Below, piece by piece: positions 12,701 to 27,451 of a stretch of DNA of 64,000 nt. The notes under the pieces are model-generated. The model was not told the origin of the DNA. It saw only the letters and a program-made list of their open reading frames with translations, and did no database searches. Location: assembly GCA_946699065.1 (NCBI GenBank), contig CAMPDV010000087.1, positions 124,001 through 188,000 of the forward strand, read 5' to 3'. This DNA is from Loxodes magnus. Taxonomy: Eukaryota > Ciliophora > Karyorelictea > Loxodida > Loxodidae. Every line of letters begins with the position of its first letter. Within the stretch, counting starts at the first letter, position 1. A program made the position numbers and the translations under genes.

Positions 12701-15700
12701 GATAATTACCTAACTGATCTTCAGACTCTTTTACTTGCTTTAATACACTTTTCTTAGAAATCTCTCTAACTTCTAGTTTTTGATAATTACCTAACTGATC
12801 TTCAGACTCTTTTACTTGCTTTAATACACTTTTCTTAGAAATCTCTCTAACTTCTAGTTTTTGATAATTACCTAACTGATCTTCAGCTTTAATACACTCT
12901 CTTCTACTAGTTTTTGCTTTAATACACTTTTCTTAGAAATCTCTCTAACTTCTAGTTTTTGATAATTACCTAACTGATCTTCAGACTCTTTTACTTGCTT
13001 TATTACACTTTTCTTAGAAATCTCTCTAACTTCTAGTTTTTGATAATTACCTAACTGATCTTCAGACTCTTTTACTTGCTTTAATACACTTTTCTTAGAA
13101 ATCTCTCTAACTTCTAGTTTTTGATAATTACCTAACTGATCTTCAGACTCTTTTACTTGCTTTAATACACTTTTCTTAGAAATCTCTCTAACTTCTAGTT
13201 TTTGATAATTACCTAACTGATCTTCAGACTCTTTTACTTGCTTTTCTACACTTTTCTTAGAAATCTCTCTAACTTCTAGTTTTTGATAATTACCTAACTG
13301 ATCTTCAGACTCTTTTACTTGCTTTTCTACACTTTTCTTAGAAATCTCTCTAACTTCTAGTTTTTGATAATTACCTAACTGATCTTCAGACTCTTTTACT
13401 TGCTTTAATACACTTTTCTTAGAAATCTCTCTAACTTCTAGTTTTTGATAATTACCTAACTGATCTTCAGACTCTTTTACTTGATCTTTTCTTAGAAATC
13501 TCTCTAACTCTAGTTTTTGATAATTACCTAACTACTTGCTTTATTACACTTTTCTTAGAAATCTCTCTAACTTCTAGTTTTTGATAATTACCTAACTGAT
13601 CTTCAGACTCTTTTACTTGCTTTTCTACACTTTTCTTAGAAATCTCTCTAACTTCTAGTTTTTGATAATTACCTAACTGATCTTCAGACTCTTTTACTTG
13701 CTTTAATTACACTTTTCTTAGAAATCTCTCTAACTTCTAGTTTTTGATAATTACCTAACTGATCTTCAGACTCTTTTACTTGCTTTTCTACACTTTTCTT
13801 AGAAATCTCTCTAACTTCTAGTTTTTGATAATTACCTAACTGATCTTCAGACTCTTTTACTTGCTTTAATACACTTTTCTTAGAAATCTCTCTAACTTCT
13901 AGTTTTTGATAATTACCTAACTGATCTTCAGACTCTTTTACTTGCTTTTCTACACTTTTCTTAGAAATCTCTCTAACTTCTAGTTTTTGATAATTACCTA
14001 ACTGATCTTCAGACTCTTTTACTTGCTTTATTACACTTTTCTTAGAAATCTCTCTAACTTCTAGTTTTTGATAATTACCTAACTGATCTTCAGACTCTTT
14101 TACTTGCTTTAATACACTTTTCTTAGAAATCTCTCTAACTTCTAGTTTTTGATAATTACCTAACTGATCTTCAGACTCTTTTACTTGCTTTTCTACACTT
14201 TTCTTAGAAATCTCTCTAACTTCTAGTTTTTGATAATTACCTAACTGATCTTCAGACTCTTTTACTTGCTTTTCTACACTTTTCTTAGAAATCTCTCTAA
14301 CTTCTAGTTTTTGATAATTACCTAACTGATCTTCAGACTCTTTTACTTGCTTTTCTACACTTTTCTTAGAAATCTCTCTAACTTCTAGTTTTTGATAATT
14401 ACCTAACTGATCTTCAGACTCTTTTACTTGCTTTTCTACACTTTTCTTAGAAATCTCTCTAACTTCTAGTTTTTGATAATTACCTAACTGATCTTCAGAC
14501 TCTTTTACTTGCTTTAATACACTTTTCTTAGAAATCTCTCTAACTTCTAGTTTTTGATAATTACCTAACTGATCTTCAGACTCTTTTACTTGCTTTTCTA
14601 CACTTTTCTTAGAAATCTCTCTAACTTCTAGTTTTTGATAATTACCTAACTGATCTTCAGACTCTTTTACTTGCTTTTCTACACTTTTCTTAGAAATCTC
14701 TCTAACTTCTAGTTTTTGATAATTACCTAACTGATCTTCAGACTCTTTTACTTGCTTTTCTACACTTTTCTTAGAAATCTCTCTAACTTCTAGTTTTTGA
14801 TAATTACCTAACTGATCTTCAGACTCTTTTACTTGCTTTTCTACACTTTTCTTAGAAATCTCTCTAACTTCTAGTTTTTGATAATTACCTAACTGATCTT
14901 CAGACTCTTTTACTTGCTTTAATACACTTTTCTTAGAAATCTCTCTAACTTCTAGTTTTTGATAATTACCTAACTGATCTTCAGACTCTTTTACTTGCTT
15001 TATTACACTTTTCTTAGAAATCTCTCTAACTTCTAGTTTTTGATAATTACCTAACTGATCTTCAGACTCTTTTACTTGCTTTTCTACACTTTTCTTAGAA
15101 ATCTCTCTAACTTCTAGTTTTTGATAATTACCTAACTGATCTTCAGACTCTTTTACTTGCTTTTCTACACTTTTCTTAGAAATCTCTCTAACTTCTAGTT
15201 TTTGATAATTACCTAACTGATCTTCAGACTCTTTTACTTGCTTTAATACACTTTTCTTAGAAATCTCTCTAACTTCCTAACTGATCTTCAGACTCTTTTA
15301 CTTGCTTTTCTACACTTTTCTTAGAAATCTCTCTAACTTCTAGTTTTTGATAATTACCTAACTGATCTTCAGACTCTTTTACTTGCTTTAATACACTTTT
15401 CTTAGAAATCTCTCTAACTTCTAGTTTTTGATAATTACCTAACTGATCTTCAGACTCTTTTACTTGCTTTTCTACACTTTTCTTAGAAATCTCTCTAACT
15501 TCTAGTTTTTGATAATTACCTAACTGATCTTCAGACTCTTTTACTTGCTTTTCTACACTTTTCTTAGAAATCTCTCTAACTTCTAGTTTTTGATAATTAC
15601 CTAACTGATCTTCAGACTCTTTTACTTGCTTTAATACACTTTTCTTAGAAATCTCTCTAACTTCTAGTTTTTGATAATTACCTAACTGATCTTCAGACTC

Positions 15701-18700
15701 TTTTACTTGCTTTTCTACACTTTTCTTAGAAATCTCTCTAACTTCTAGTTTTTGATAATTACCTAACTGATCTTCAGACTCTTTTACTTGCTTTATTACA
15801 CTTTTCTTAGAAATCTCTCTAACTTCTAGTTTTTGATAATTACCTAACTGATCTTCAGACTCTTTTACTTGCTTTTCTACACTTTTCTTAGAAATCTCTC
15901 TAACTTCTAGTTTTTGATAATTACCTAACTGATCTTCAGACTCTTTTACTTGCTTTAATACACTTTTCTTAGAAATCTCTCTAACTTCTAGTTTTTGATA
16001 ATTACCTAACTGATCTTCAGACTCTTTTACTTGCTTTTCTACACTTTTCTTAGAAATCTCTCTAACTTCTAGTTTTTGATAATTACCTAACTGATCTTCA
16101 GACTCTTTTACTTGCTTTAATACACTTTTCTTAGAAATCTCTCTAACTTCTAGTTTTTGATAATTACCTAACTGATCTTCAGACTCTTTTACTTGCTTTA
16201 ATACACTTTTCTTAGAAATCTCTCTAACTTCTAGTTTTTGATAATTACCTAACTGATCTTCAGACTCTTTTACTTGCTTTATTACACTTTTCTTAGAAAT
16301 CTCTCTAACTTCTAGTTTTTGATAATTACCTAACTGATCTTCAGACTCTTTTACTTGCTTTAATACACTTTTCTTAGAAATCTCTCTAACTTCTAGTTTT
16401 TGATAATTACCTAACTGATCTTCAGACTCTTTTACTTGCTTTTCTACACTTTTCTTAGAAATCTCTCTAACTTCTAGTTTTTGATAATTACCTAACTGAT
16501 CTTCAGACTCTTTTACTTGCTTTTCTACACTTTTCTTAGAAATCTCTCTAACTTCTAGTTTTTGATAATTACCTAACTGATCTTCAGACTCTTTTACTTG
16601 CTTTAATACACTTTTCTTAGAAATCTCTCTAACTTCTAGTTTTTGATAATTACCTAACTGATCTTCAGACTCTTTTACTTGCTTTTCTACACTTTTCTTA
16701 GAAATCTCTCTAACTTCTAGTTTTTGATAATTACCTAACTGATCTTCAGACTCTTTTACTTGCTTTAATACACTTTTCTTAGAAATCTCTCTAACTTCTA
16801 GTTTTTGATAATTACCTAACTGATCTTCAGACTCTTTTACTTGCTTTATTACACTTTTCTTAGAAATCTCTCTAACTTCTAGTTTTTGATAATTACCTAA
16901 CTGATCTTCAGACTCTTTTACTTGCTTTTCTACACTTTTCTTAGAAATCTCTCTAACTTCTAGTTTTTGATAATTACCTAACTGATCTTCAGACTCTTTT
17001 ACTTGCTTTAATACACTTTTCTTAGAAATCTCTCTAACTTCTAGTTTTTGATAATTACCTAACTGATCTTCAGACTCTTTTACTTGCTTTTCTACACTTT
17101 TCTTAGAAATCTCTCTAACTTCTAGTTTTTGATAATTACCTAACTGATCTTCAGACTCTTTTACTTGCTTTATTACACTCTTAGAAATCTTTAACTTGCT
17201 CTTCAGACTCTTTTACTTTAATACACTTTTCTTAGAAATCTCTCTAACTTCTAGTTTTTGATAATTACCTAACTGATCTTCAGACTCTTTTACTTGCTTT
17301 TCTACACTTTTCTTAGAAATCTCTCTAACTTCTAGTTTTTGATAATTACCTAACTGATCTTCAGACTCTTTTACTTGCTTTAATACACTTTTCTTAGAAA
17401 TCTCTCTAACTTCTAGTTTTTGATAATTACCTAACTGATCTTCAGACTCTTTTACTTGCTTTAATACACTTTTCTTAGAAATCTCTCTAACTTCTAGTTT
17501 TTGATAATTACCTAACTGATCTTCAGACTCTTTTACTTGCTTTTCTACACTTTTCTTAGAAATCTCTCTAACTTCTAGTTTTTGATAATTACCTAACTGA
17601 TCTTCAGACTCTTTTACTTGCTTTTCTACACTTTTCTTAGAAATCTCTCTAACTTCTAGTTTTTGATAATTACCTAACTGATCTTCAGACTCTTTTACTT
17701 GCTTTAATACACTTTTCTTAGAAATCTCTCTAACTTCTAGTTTTTGATAATTACCTAACTGATCTTCAGACTCTTTTACTTGCTTTTCTACACTTTTCTT
17801 AGAAATCTCTCTAACTTCTAGTTTTTGATAATTACCTAACTGATCTTCAGACTCTTTTACTTGCTTTTCTACACTTTTCTTAGAAATCTCTCTAACTTCT
17901 AGTTTTTGATAATTACCTAACTGATCTTCAGACTCTTTTACTTGCTTTAATACACTTTTCTTAGAAATCTCTCTAACTTCTAGTTTTTGATAATTACCTA
18001 ACTGATCTTCAGACTCTTTTACTTGCTTTAATACACTTTTCTTAGAAATCTCTCTAACTTCTAGTTTTTGATAATTACCTAACTGATCTTCAGACTCTTT
18101 TACTTGCTTTAATACACTTTTCTTAGAAATCTCTCTAACTTCTAGTTTTTGATAATTACCTAACTGATCTTCAGACTCTTTTACTTGCTTTTCTACACTT
18201 TTCTTAGAAATCTCTCTAACTTCTAGTTTTTGATAATTACCTAACTGATCTTCAGACTCTTTTACTTGCTTTAATACACTTTTCTTAGAAATCTCTCTAA
18301 CTTCTAGTTTTTGATAATTACCTAACTGATCTTCAGACTCTTTTACTTGCTTTAATACACTTTTCTTAGAAATCTCTCTAACTTCTAGTTTTTGATAATT
18401 ACCTAACTGATCTTCAGACTCTTTTACTTGCTTTTCTACACTTTTCTTAGAAATCTCTCTAACTTCTAGTTTTTGATAATTACCTAACTGATCTTCAGAC
18501 TCTTTTACTTGCTTTTCTACACTTTTCTTAGAAATCTCTCTAACTTCTAGTTTTTGATAATTACCTAACTGATCTTCAGACTCTTTTACTTGCTTTTCTA
18601 CACTTTTCTTAGAAATCTCTCTAACTTCTAGTTTTTGATAATTACCTAACTGATCTTCAGACTCTTTTACTTGCTTTAATACACTTTTCTTAGAAATCTC

Positions 18701-21700
18701 TCTAACTTCTAGTTTTTGATAATTACCTAACTGATCTTCAGACTCTTTTACTTGCTTTTCTACACTTTTCTTAGAAATCTCTCTAACTTCTAGTTTTTGA
18801 TAATTACCTAACTGATCTTCAGACTCTTTTACTTGCTTTAATACACTTTTCTTAGAAATCTCTCTAACTTCTAGTTTTTGATAATTACCTAACTGATCTT
18901 CAGACTCTTTTACTTGCTTTACCTACACTTTTCTTAGAAATCTCTCTAACTTCTAGTTTTTGATAATTACCTAACTGATCTTCAGACTCTTTTACTTGCT
19001 TTATTACACTTTTCTTAGAAATCTCTCTAACTTCTAGTTTTTGATAATTACCTAACTGATCTTCAGACTCTTTTACTTGCTTTAATACACTTTTCTTAGA
19101 AATCTCTCTAACTTCTAGTTTTTGATAATTACCTAACTGATCTTCAGACTCTTTTACTTGCTTTAATACACTTTTCTTAGAAATCTCTCTAACTTCTAGT
19201 TTTTGATAATTACCTAACTGATCTTCAGACTCTTTTACTTGCTTTAATACACTTTTCTTAGAAATCTCTCTAACTTCTAGTTTTTGATAATTACCTAACT
19301 GATCTTCAGACTCTTTTACTTGCTTTTCTACACTTTTCTTAGAAATCTCTCTAACTTCTAGTTTTTGATAATTACCTAACTGATCTTCAGACTCTTTTAC
19401 TTGCTTTAATACACTTTTCTTAGAAATCTCTCTAACTTCTAGTTTTTGATAATTACCTAACTGATCTTCAGACTCTTTTACTTGCTTTTCTACACTTTTC
19501 TTAGAAATCTCTCTAACTTCTAGTTTTTGATAATTACCTAACTGATCTTCAGACTCTTTTACTTGCTTTAATACACTTTTCTTAGAAATCTCTCTAACTT
19601 CTAGTTTTTGATAATTACCTAACTGATCTTCAGACTCTTTTACTTGCTTTTCTACACTTTTCTTAGAAATCTCTCTAACTTCTAGTTTTTGATAATTACC
19701 TAACTGATCTTCAGACTCTTTTACTTGCTTTAATACACTTTTCTTAGAAATCTCTCTAACTTCTAGTTTTTGATAATTACCTAACTGATCTTCAGACTCT
19801 TTTACTTGCTTTATTACACTTTTCTTAGAAATCTCTCTAACTTCTAGTTTTTGATAATTACCTAACTGATCTTCAGACTCTTTTACTTGCTTTAATACAC
19901 TTTTCTTAGAAATCTCTCTAACTTCTAGTTTTTGATAATTACCTAACTGATCTTCAGACTCTTTTACTTGCTTTAATACGCTTTTCTTAGAAATCTCTCT
20001 AACTTCTAGTTTTTGATAATTACCTAACTGATCTTCAGACTCTTTTACTTGCTTTTCTACACTTTTCTTAGAAATCTCTCTAACTTCTAGTTTTTGATAA
20101 TTACCTAACTGATCTTCAGACTCTTTTACTTGCTTTAATACACTTTTCTTAGAAATCTCTCTAACTTCTAGTTTTTGATAATTACCTAACTGATCTTCAG
20201 ACTCTTTTACTTGCTTTAATACACTTTTCTTAGAAATCTCTCTAACTTCTAGTTTTTGATAATTACCTAACTGATCTTCAGACTCTTTTACTTGCTTTAA
20301 TACACTTTTCTTAGAAATCTCTCTAACTTCTAGTTTTTGATAATTACCTAACTGATCTTCAGACTCTTTTACTTGCTTTAATACACTTTTCTTAGAAATC
20401 TCTCTAACTTCTAGTTTTTGATAATTACCTAACTGATCTTCAGACTCTTTTACTTGCTTTTCTACACTTTTCTTAGAAATCTCTCTAACTTCTAGTTTTT
20501 GATAATTACCTAACTGATCTTCAGACTCTTTTACTTGCTTTAATACACTTTTCTTAGAAATCTCTCTAACTTCTAGTTTTTGATAATTACCTAACTGATC
20601 TTCAGACTCTTTTACTTGCTTTAATACACTTTTCTTAGAAATCTCTCTAACTTCTAGTTTTTGATAATTACCTAACTGATCTTCAGACTCTTTTACTTGC
20701 TTTAATACGCTTTTCTTAGAAATCTCTCTAACTTCTAGTTTTTGATAATTACCTAACTGATCTTCAGACTCTTTTACTTGCTTTTCTACACTTTTCTTAG
20801 AAATCTCTCTAACTTCTAGTTTTTGATAATTACCTAACTGATCTTCAGACTCTTTTACTTGCTTTCTACACTTTTCTTAGAAATCTCTCTAACTTCTAGT
20901 TTTTGATAATTACCTAACTGATCTTCAGACTCTTTTACTTGCTTTAATACACTTTTCTTAGAAATCTCTCTAACTTCTAGTTTTTGATAATTACCTAACT
21001 GATCTTCAGACTCTTTTACTTGCTTTTCTACACTTTTCTTAGAAATCTCTCTAACTTCTAGTTTTTGATAATTACCTAACTGATCTTCAGACTCTTTTAC
21101 TTGCTTTAATACACTTTTCTTAGAAATCTCTCTAACTTCTAGTTTTTGATAATTACCTAACTGATCTTCAGACTCTTTTACTTGCTTTAATACACTTTTC
21201 TTAGAAATCTCTCTAACTTCTAGTTTTTGATAATTACCTAACTGATCTTCAGACTCTTTTACTTGCTTTAATACACTTTTCTTAGAAATCTCTCTAACTT
21301 CTAGTTTTTGATAATTACCTAACTGATCTTCAGACTCTTTTACTTGCTTTAATACACTTTTCTTAGAAATCTCTCTAACTTCTAGTTTTTGATAATTACC
21401 TAACTGATCTTCAGACTCTTTTACTTGCTTTATTACACTTTTCTTAGAAATCTCTCTAACTTCTAGTTTTTGATAATTACCTAACTGATCTTCAGACTCT
21501 TTTACTTGCTTTAATACACTTTTCTTAGAAATCTCTCTAACTTCTAGTTTTTGATAATTACCTAACTGATCTTCAGACTCTTTTACTTGCTTTATTACAC
21601 TTTTCTTAGAAATCTCTCTAACTTCTAGTTTTTGATAATTACCTAACTGATCTTCAGACTCTTTTACTTGCTTTAATACACTTTTCTTAGAAATCTCTCT

Positions 21701-23261
21701 AACTTCTAGTTTTTGATAATTACCTAACTGATCTTCAGACTCTTTTACTTGCTTTAATACACTTTTCTTAGAAATCTCTCTAACTTCTAGTTTTTGATAA
21801 TTACCTAACTGATCTTCAGACTCTTTTACTTCTTTAATACGCTTTTCTTAGAAATCTTCTAACTTCTAGTTTTTGATAATTACCTAACTGATTTTCTTAT
21901 TTTCTACCTCACTTTTCTCTCTAACTTCTAGTTTTTGATAATTACCTAACTGATCTTCATACTCTTCTACTTGCTTTATTACACTTTTCTTAGAAATCTC
22001 TCTAACTTCTAGTTTTTGATAATTACCTAACTGATCTTCAGACTCTTTTACTTGCTTTTCTACACTTTTCTTAGAAATCTCTCTAACTTCTAGTTTTTGA
22101 TAATTACCTAACTGATCTTCAGACTCTTTTACTTGCTTTAATACACTTTTCTTAGAAATCTCTCTAACTTCTAGTTTTTGATAATTACCTAACTGATCTT
22201 CAGACTCTTTTACTTGCTTTAATACACTTTTCTTAGAAATCTCTCTAACTTCTAGTTTTTGATAATTACCTAACTGATCTTCAGACTCTTTTACTTGCTT
22301 TTGCTTTAATACACTTTTCTTAGAAATCTCTCTAACTTCTAGTTTTTGATAATTACCTAACTGATCTTCAGACTCTTTTACTTGCTTTAATACACTTTTC
22401 TTAGAAATCTCTCTAACTTCTAGTTTTTGATAATTACCTAACTGATCTTCAGACTCTTTTACTTGCTTTAATACACTTTTCTTAGAAATCTCTCTAACTT
22501 CTAGTTTTTGATAATTACCTAACTGATCTTCAGACTCTTTTACTTGCTTTAATACACTTTTCTTAGAAATCTCTCTAACTTCTAGTTTTTGATAATTACC
22601 TAACTGATCTTCAGACTCTTTTACTTGCTTTAATACACTTTTCTTAGAAATCTCTCTAACTTCTAGTTTTTGATAATTACCTAATCTGATCTTCAGACTC
22701 TAGTTTTTGATAATTTAACTGACTTGCTTTACTTGCTTTAATACACTTTTCTTAGAAATCTCTCTAACTTCTAGTTTTTGATAATTACCTAACTGATCTT
22801 CAGACTCTTTTACTTGCTTTACTTGCTTTTACACTTTTCTTAGAAATCTCTCTAACTTCTAGTTTTTGATAATTACCTAACTGATCTTCAGACTCTTTTA
22901 CTTGCTTTAATACACTTTTCTTAGAAATCTCTCTAACTTCTAGTTTTTGATAATTACCTAACTGATCTTCAGACTCTTTTACTTGCTTTATTACACTTTT
23001 CTTAGAAATCTCTCTAACTTCTAGTTTTTGATAATTACCTAACTGATCTTCAGACTCTTTTACTTTTTATTACACTTTTCTTAGAAATCTCTCTAACTTC
23101 TAGTTTTTGATAATTACCTAACTTGATCTTCAGACTCTTTTACTTTCTAACTCACTTTTCTTAGAAATCTCTCTTGCTTCTAGTTTTTGATAATTACCAA
23201 ACTGATTTTCAGACTCTTTTATTACTCATTTATGCTTTTTTTTAGTTTTATTCCTTTTCAT
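6703..23261 (-). pseudogene. Possible giant 27-residue-repeat protein encoded by the array (frame broken)
   Basis: Each 81-bp unit is 27 codons. One minus-strand frame has no TAA, TAG or TGA in any regular unit, and reads SEDQLGNYQKLEVREI followed by a Lys-rich segment ending KQVKE. The variable site is one codon: GAA, TTA or ATA (Glu, Leu or Ile). A start is plausible at ATG 23261 (MKRNKTKKKHK), with one TGA-Trp soon after. The frame then runs into the diverged first units, where two shifts cancel. About 61 units from 11866 down to 6909 are uninterrupted, and a non-repeat tail continues to about 6703, antisense to family Y. However, malformed units at 11.9, 12.2, 12.9, 13.5, 15.3, 18.9, 20.9 and 22.8 kb shift the frame, so no single intact gene spans the array as given. 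It could be a decayed coiled-coil protein gene, a real gene damaged by assembly errors, or a non-coding satellite whose frame is accidental. Confidence 0.35.
6909..23220. repeat. 81-bp tandem array, about 200 copies
   Basis: The unit is 81 bp. For example, successive copies of the CTTTTACTTGC boundary start at 6909 and 6990. It repeats head to tail for 16.3 kb. Units are identical except in one small window, where two adjacent bases take three states (CTTTTCTAC, CTTTAATAC, CTTTATTAC). A rarer ACGC variant is also present, sometimes with ACTTTTTTT or ACTTTCTTT beside it. Malformed units occur near 11860, 12100, 12175, 12890, 13490, 15275, 17175, 18915, 20865, 21830-21960, 22300, 22690-22740, 22820 and 23060-23150. 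The last unit at the right edge (23150-23220) is clearly diverged, as is typical of an array edge. Homogeneity at all other sites points to recent amplification or gene conversion. There are no spacers, so this is not a CRISPR-like array. Confidence 0.95.
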
Positions 23262-23680
23262 ATTTTTAAATCATTTTTGAAATTTTAGATTTTATTTTTT
23301 TACTAAATTTTTATAGTTTTCATTTTTTCATTTTATCTATGAATTTATTTTGTTTCTATCTATTTTTGTATTTTTTAATTGTAATTGTTTTTATATTTTT
23401 TAAAAAAATTGTTTTTTCATTTAACTGAATTTTCCTATTCTTTTATTACTTTTTTTGACTTTTTACATTTATTTTTTTCAATCAATTTTTAGTGATTTTT
23501 AAAAGTTTATAATTTATCATAATAGTTTTTTTTAATTTATTGTCAAGACTTTTTCTGATTTTTTTTTACTTCTTATTTATAAATTTATAATTGTAATGTA
23601 TATTTTTTTTTATTTATTTGTTTTTTTAATATTAAGCAATAAATTTTTTTCGCTTTTTTTAGTTTAAGTCTAATTTTTTT
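23262..23680. other. T-rich flank of the array
   Basis: T-rich sequence (A-rich on the minus strand) between the array and the 23.7-24.8 kb repeats. If the array is transcribed from 23261, this is its upstream region. No promoter motif is recognised. Confidence 0.4.
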
Positions 23681-23689
23681 TTCGTTTTT

Positions 23690-24780
23690 CCACCCCAAAT
23701 ATTAGTTCTAGCGAAAAATTCATATCGAAAAAAGGCTTTTTTGTTTTTTTTTGCAAGTTTTTTTTGCAATTTATAAAAACTTTTTTTTTTAATTTGCACT
23801 GCTTTAATGCATTTTATTTTTTTTTGTTTATTCCGTCCTCAAAATCTCTTATTGTACAAAACTCTTAGCAAATAAAATTTTTTACTTTTTTTTGCATAGA
23901 AACATGTTTATTTTTCTACTGATATCCAAAATACATTTAAAAAATATCTAAGTTCAAAGATCTAAGTTTATTCCGTCCGAAAAAAGTCTTGCAGTGTAAA
24001 AAGCTGATAAAAAAAACAAAATTAAATTTTTCACGATTTAATGCTTTAAATAATCTTTTTCGCCCTTTTGTTAAGCTCTAAAAATCAAAAAAAAACACAA
24101 AACCCAATTCTTAAAATTTCTAACGACCAAAATCAACAATTTATCAAACCAAAATTTTCAAATCAAACCTCAAAAAATTTCGAAATCAAAATCAAAATCA
24201 AAAAAAATAGCTGCCATTTTTTCAAAACCCTTTTATATTTTGAAACTTTTTCTCAAAAAAAATTATTCCTTTCTGCACTTTTTTCAATCCCGAATTCCCC
24301 CAGTTTGTTCCGTCCCAACTCCTCCCTATAGTGTAAAACGTTGAGCAAAAAAAGGCCTTTTTTATTTTTCAATTTAAAGCTGATGTATGATCATATTTCT
24401 CCTTTTATTTAACTCTACAAATTAAATAAAAAAAATATCGGAGCCAAATCGAAACATTTTTATCACAACCCATTAAAAAAATAATTATTACAGCCAAAAT
24501 CAAAAAAAATTCGAAACCAAAACTAAAATTTTCAAAACCATACTCAAAATTTTTAAACCCTATATCAAAATTTTCAAAACCAAAACTAAAATTTTCAAAA
24601 CCAAATTCAAAAAAATTATTTCAAATTTTTTTATTCCCTTTTTTTCAAAAACCTTTTATACTTTAAAACTTTTTCTCAAAAAGATTATTTCTTTCTGACC
24701 CTCTACTTATCCCGAAATCCCCCAACTTGTTCCGTCCCAACTCAGCCCTATAGTGTAAAACGCTGAGCAAAAAAAGACTT
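23690..24780. repeat. Diverged direct repeats built on a TTCCGTCC...TGTAAAA...GCAAAAAAA core
   Basis: The core occurs near 23830, 23968, 24308 and 24730, with a weaker form at 23690. The last two copies are the closest. They share TGTTCCGTCCCAACTC, then CCCTATAGTGTAAAACG and GAGCAAAAAAAGRC. About 130 bp before each core is also similar (TTTTTCTCAAAAA, TCCCGAA..CCCCCA). The two units are about 420 bp long. The plus-strand ORF at 24068-24331 spans one unit and is not conserved, so I do not call it a gene. Confidence 0.7.
24505..24620. repeat. Minisatellite, about 24-bp unit with AAAATTTTCAAAACCA core
   Basis: Four to five imperfect copies of a roughly 24-bp unit lie inside the second 420-bp repeat. 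A looser version occurs at about 24148-24210 in the first, which supports the larger duplication. Confidence 0.6.
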
Positions 24781-25049
24781 TCACACTTTTTGCCATTTTC
24801 AAGGCTTCTAAACTCATAAAAATATTAAAAAAAACAGTCTGAACCTCTTTTTATATCGAAAAATATTATTATTATTGAAATTAATAAGAAATAATATAAA
24901 AATACTCACACTTGCTTAGAAAAAAAACTTTGAAAAAACTACTAACACTTGAAATAATACAAATTAAAAAATAATATACTCGAATTTAAAAAAATTCTGC
25001 TCACTATTTAGAAAAAAACTTCTTTAAAAAATCTTTTATACTTCAAAAA

Positions 25050-25140
25050 TTTTATCTAGACCCTTTTAAATAAAATATACTTATTTATAAAAATCCTAAA
25101 GCTTCAAAATTTTTATCTAGCCCCTTTTAAATAAAATTAT
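25050..25140. repeat. Short direct duplication (CTTCAAAA..TTTTATCTAG..CCCTTTTAAATAAAAT)
   Basis: Two adjacent copies of about 36 bp lie about 50 bp apart in AT-rich DNA downstream of the kinase gene. No function is suggested. Confidence 0.6.
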
Positions 25141-25309
25141 AAAGACTTAATATTATTTTAATAACTTACTTTTACTCAGATTTGTTCTTATATAATTAAA
25201 AGAACAATATAATTTACTTAAACATTTCTAATATACTTAACTAATTTGAAAAAAAACGAAATATACTTAATAAATAACTTTAAAAAACCTTAAACTCTTT
25301 AAATATACT

Positions 25310-25560
25310 TGACTTAGAATTTCTAACTAACAGAAAGACTTAAATAAAGAACTTAAAGAAATAACTTAAATAAATAACTTAAAGAAATGACTTAAATAAA
25401 TAACTTAAAGATAAAACTAAAGAAAGAACTTAAAAGAAAGACTTAAAACAATTTTAAATATTAGAACTTAAATAATGACTTAAAAGGAAGAACTTAAAGG
25501 AAGAACTTAAAGCAATAACTTAAAATAATTTTAAATATTAGAACTTAATCAAAAATATTA
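25310..25560. repeat. Minisatellite of AACTTAAA-type units downstream of the kinase gene
   Basis: Units of about 12-16 bp built on AACTTAAAG or AACTTAAAT repeat across the stretch. The longer word TTTTAAATATTAGAACTTAA occurs twice. It lies just beyond the 3' end of the kinase-WD40 gene, so it probably flanks or overlaps its 3' UTR. Confidence 0.7.
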
Positions 25561-25577
25561 ACTTAATACATACTTGC

Positions 25578-27451
<1,874 letters not shown>

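Noticed and set aside
6909-23220. CRISPR-like array
   Set aside because: The units are contiguous 81-bp copies with no unique spacers, in a eukaryotic genome.
24068-24331. 87-codon standard-code ORF
   Set aside because: It spans one copy of a 420-bp repeat. The second copy does not keep the frame, and the composition is low-complexity.
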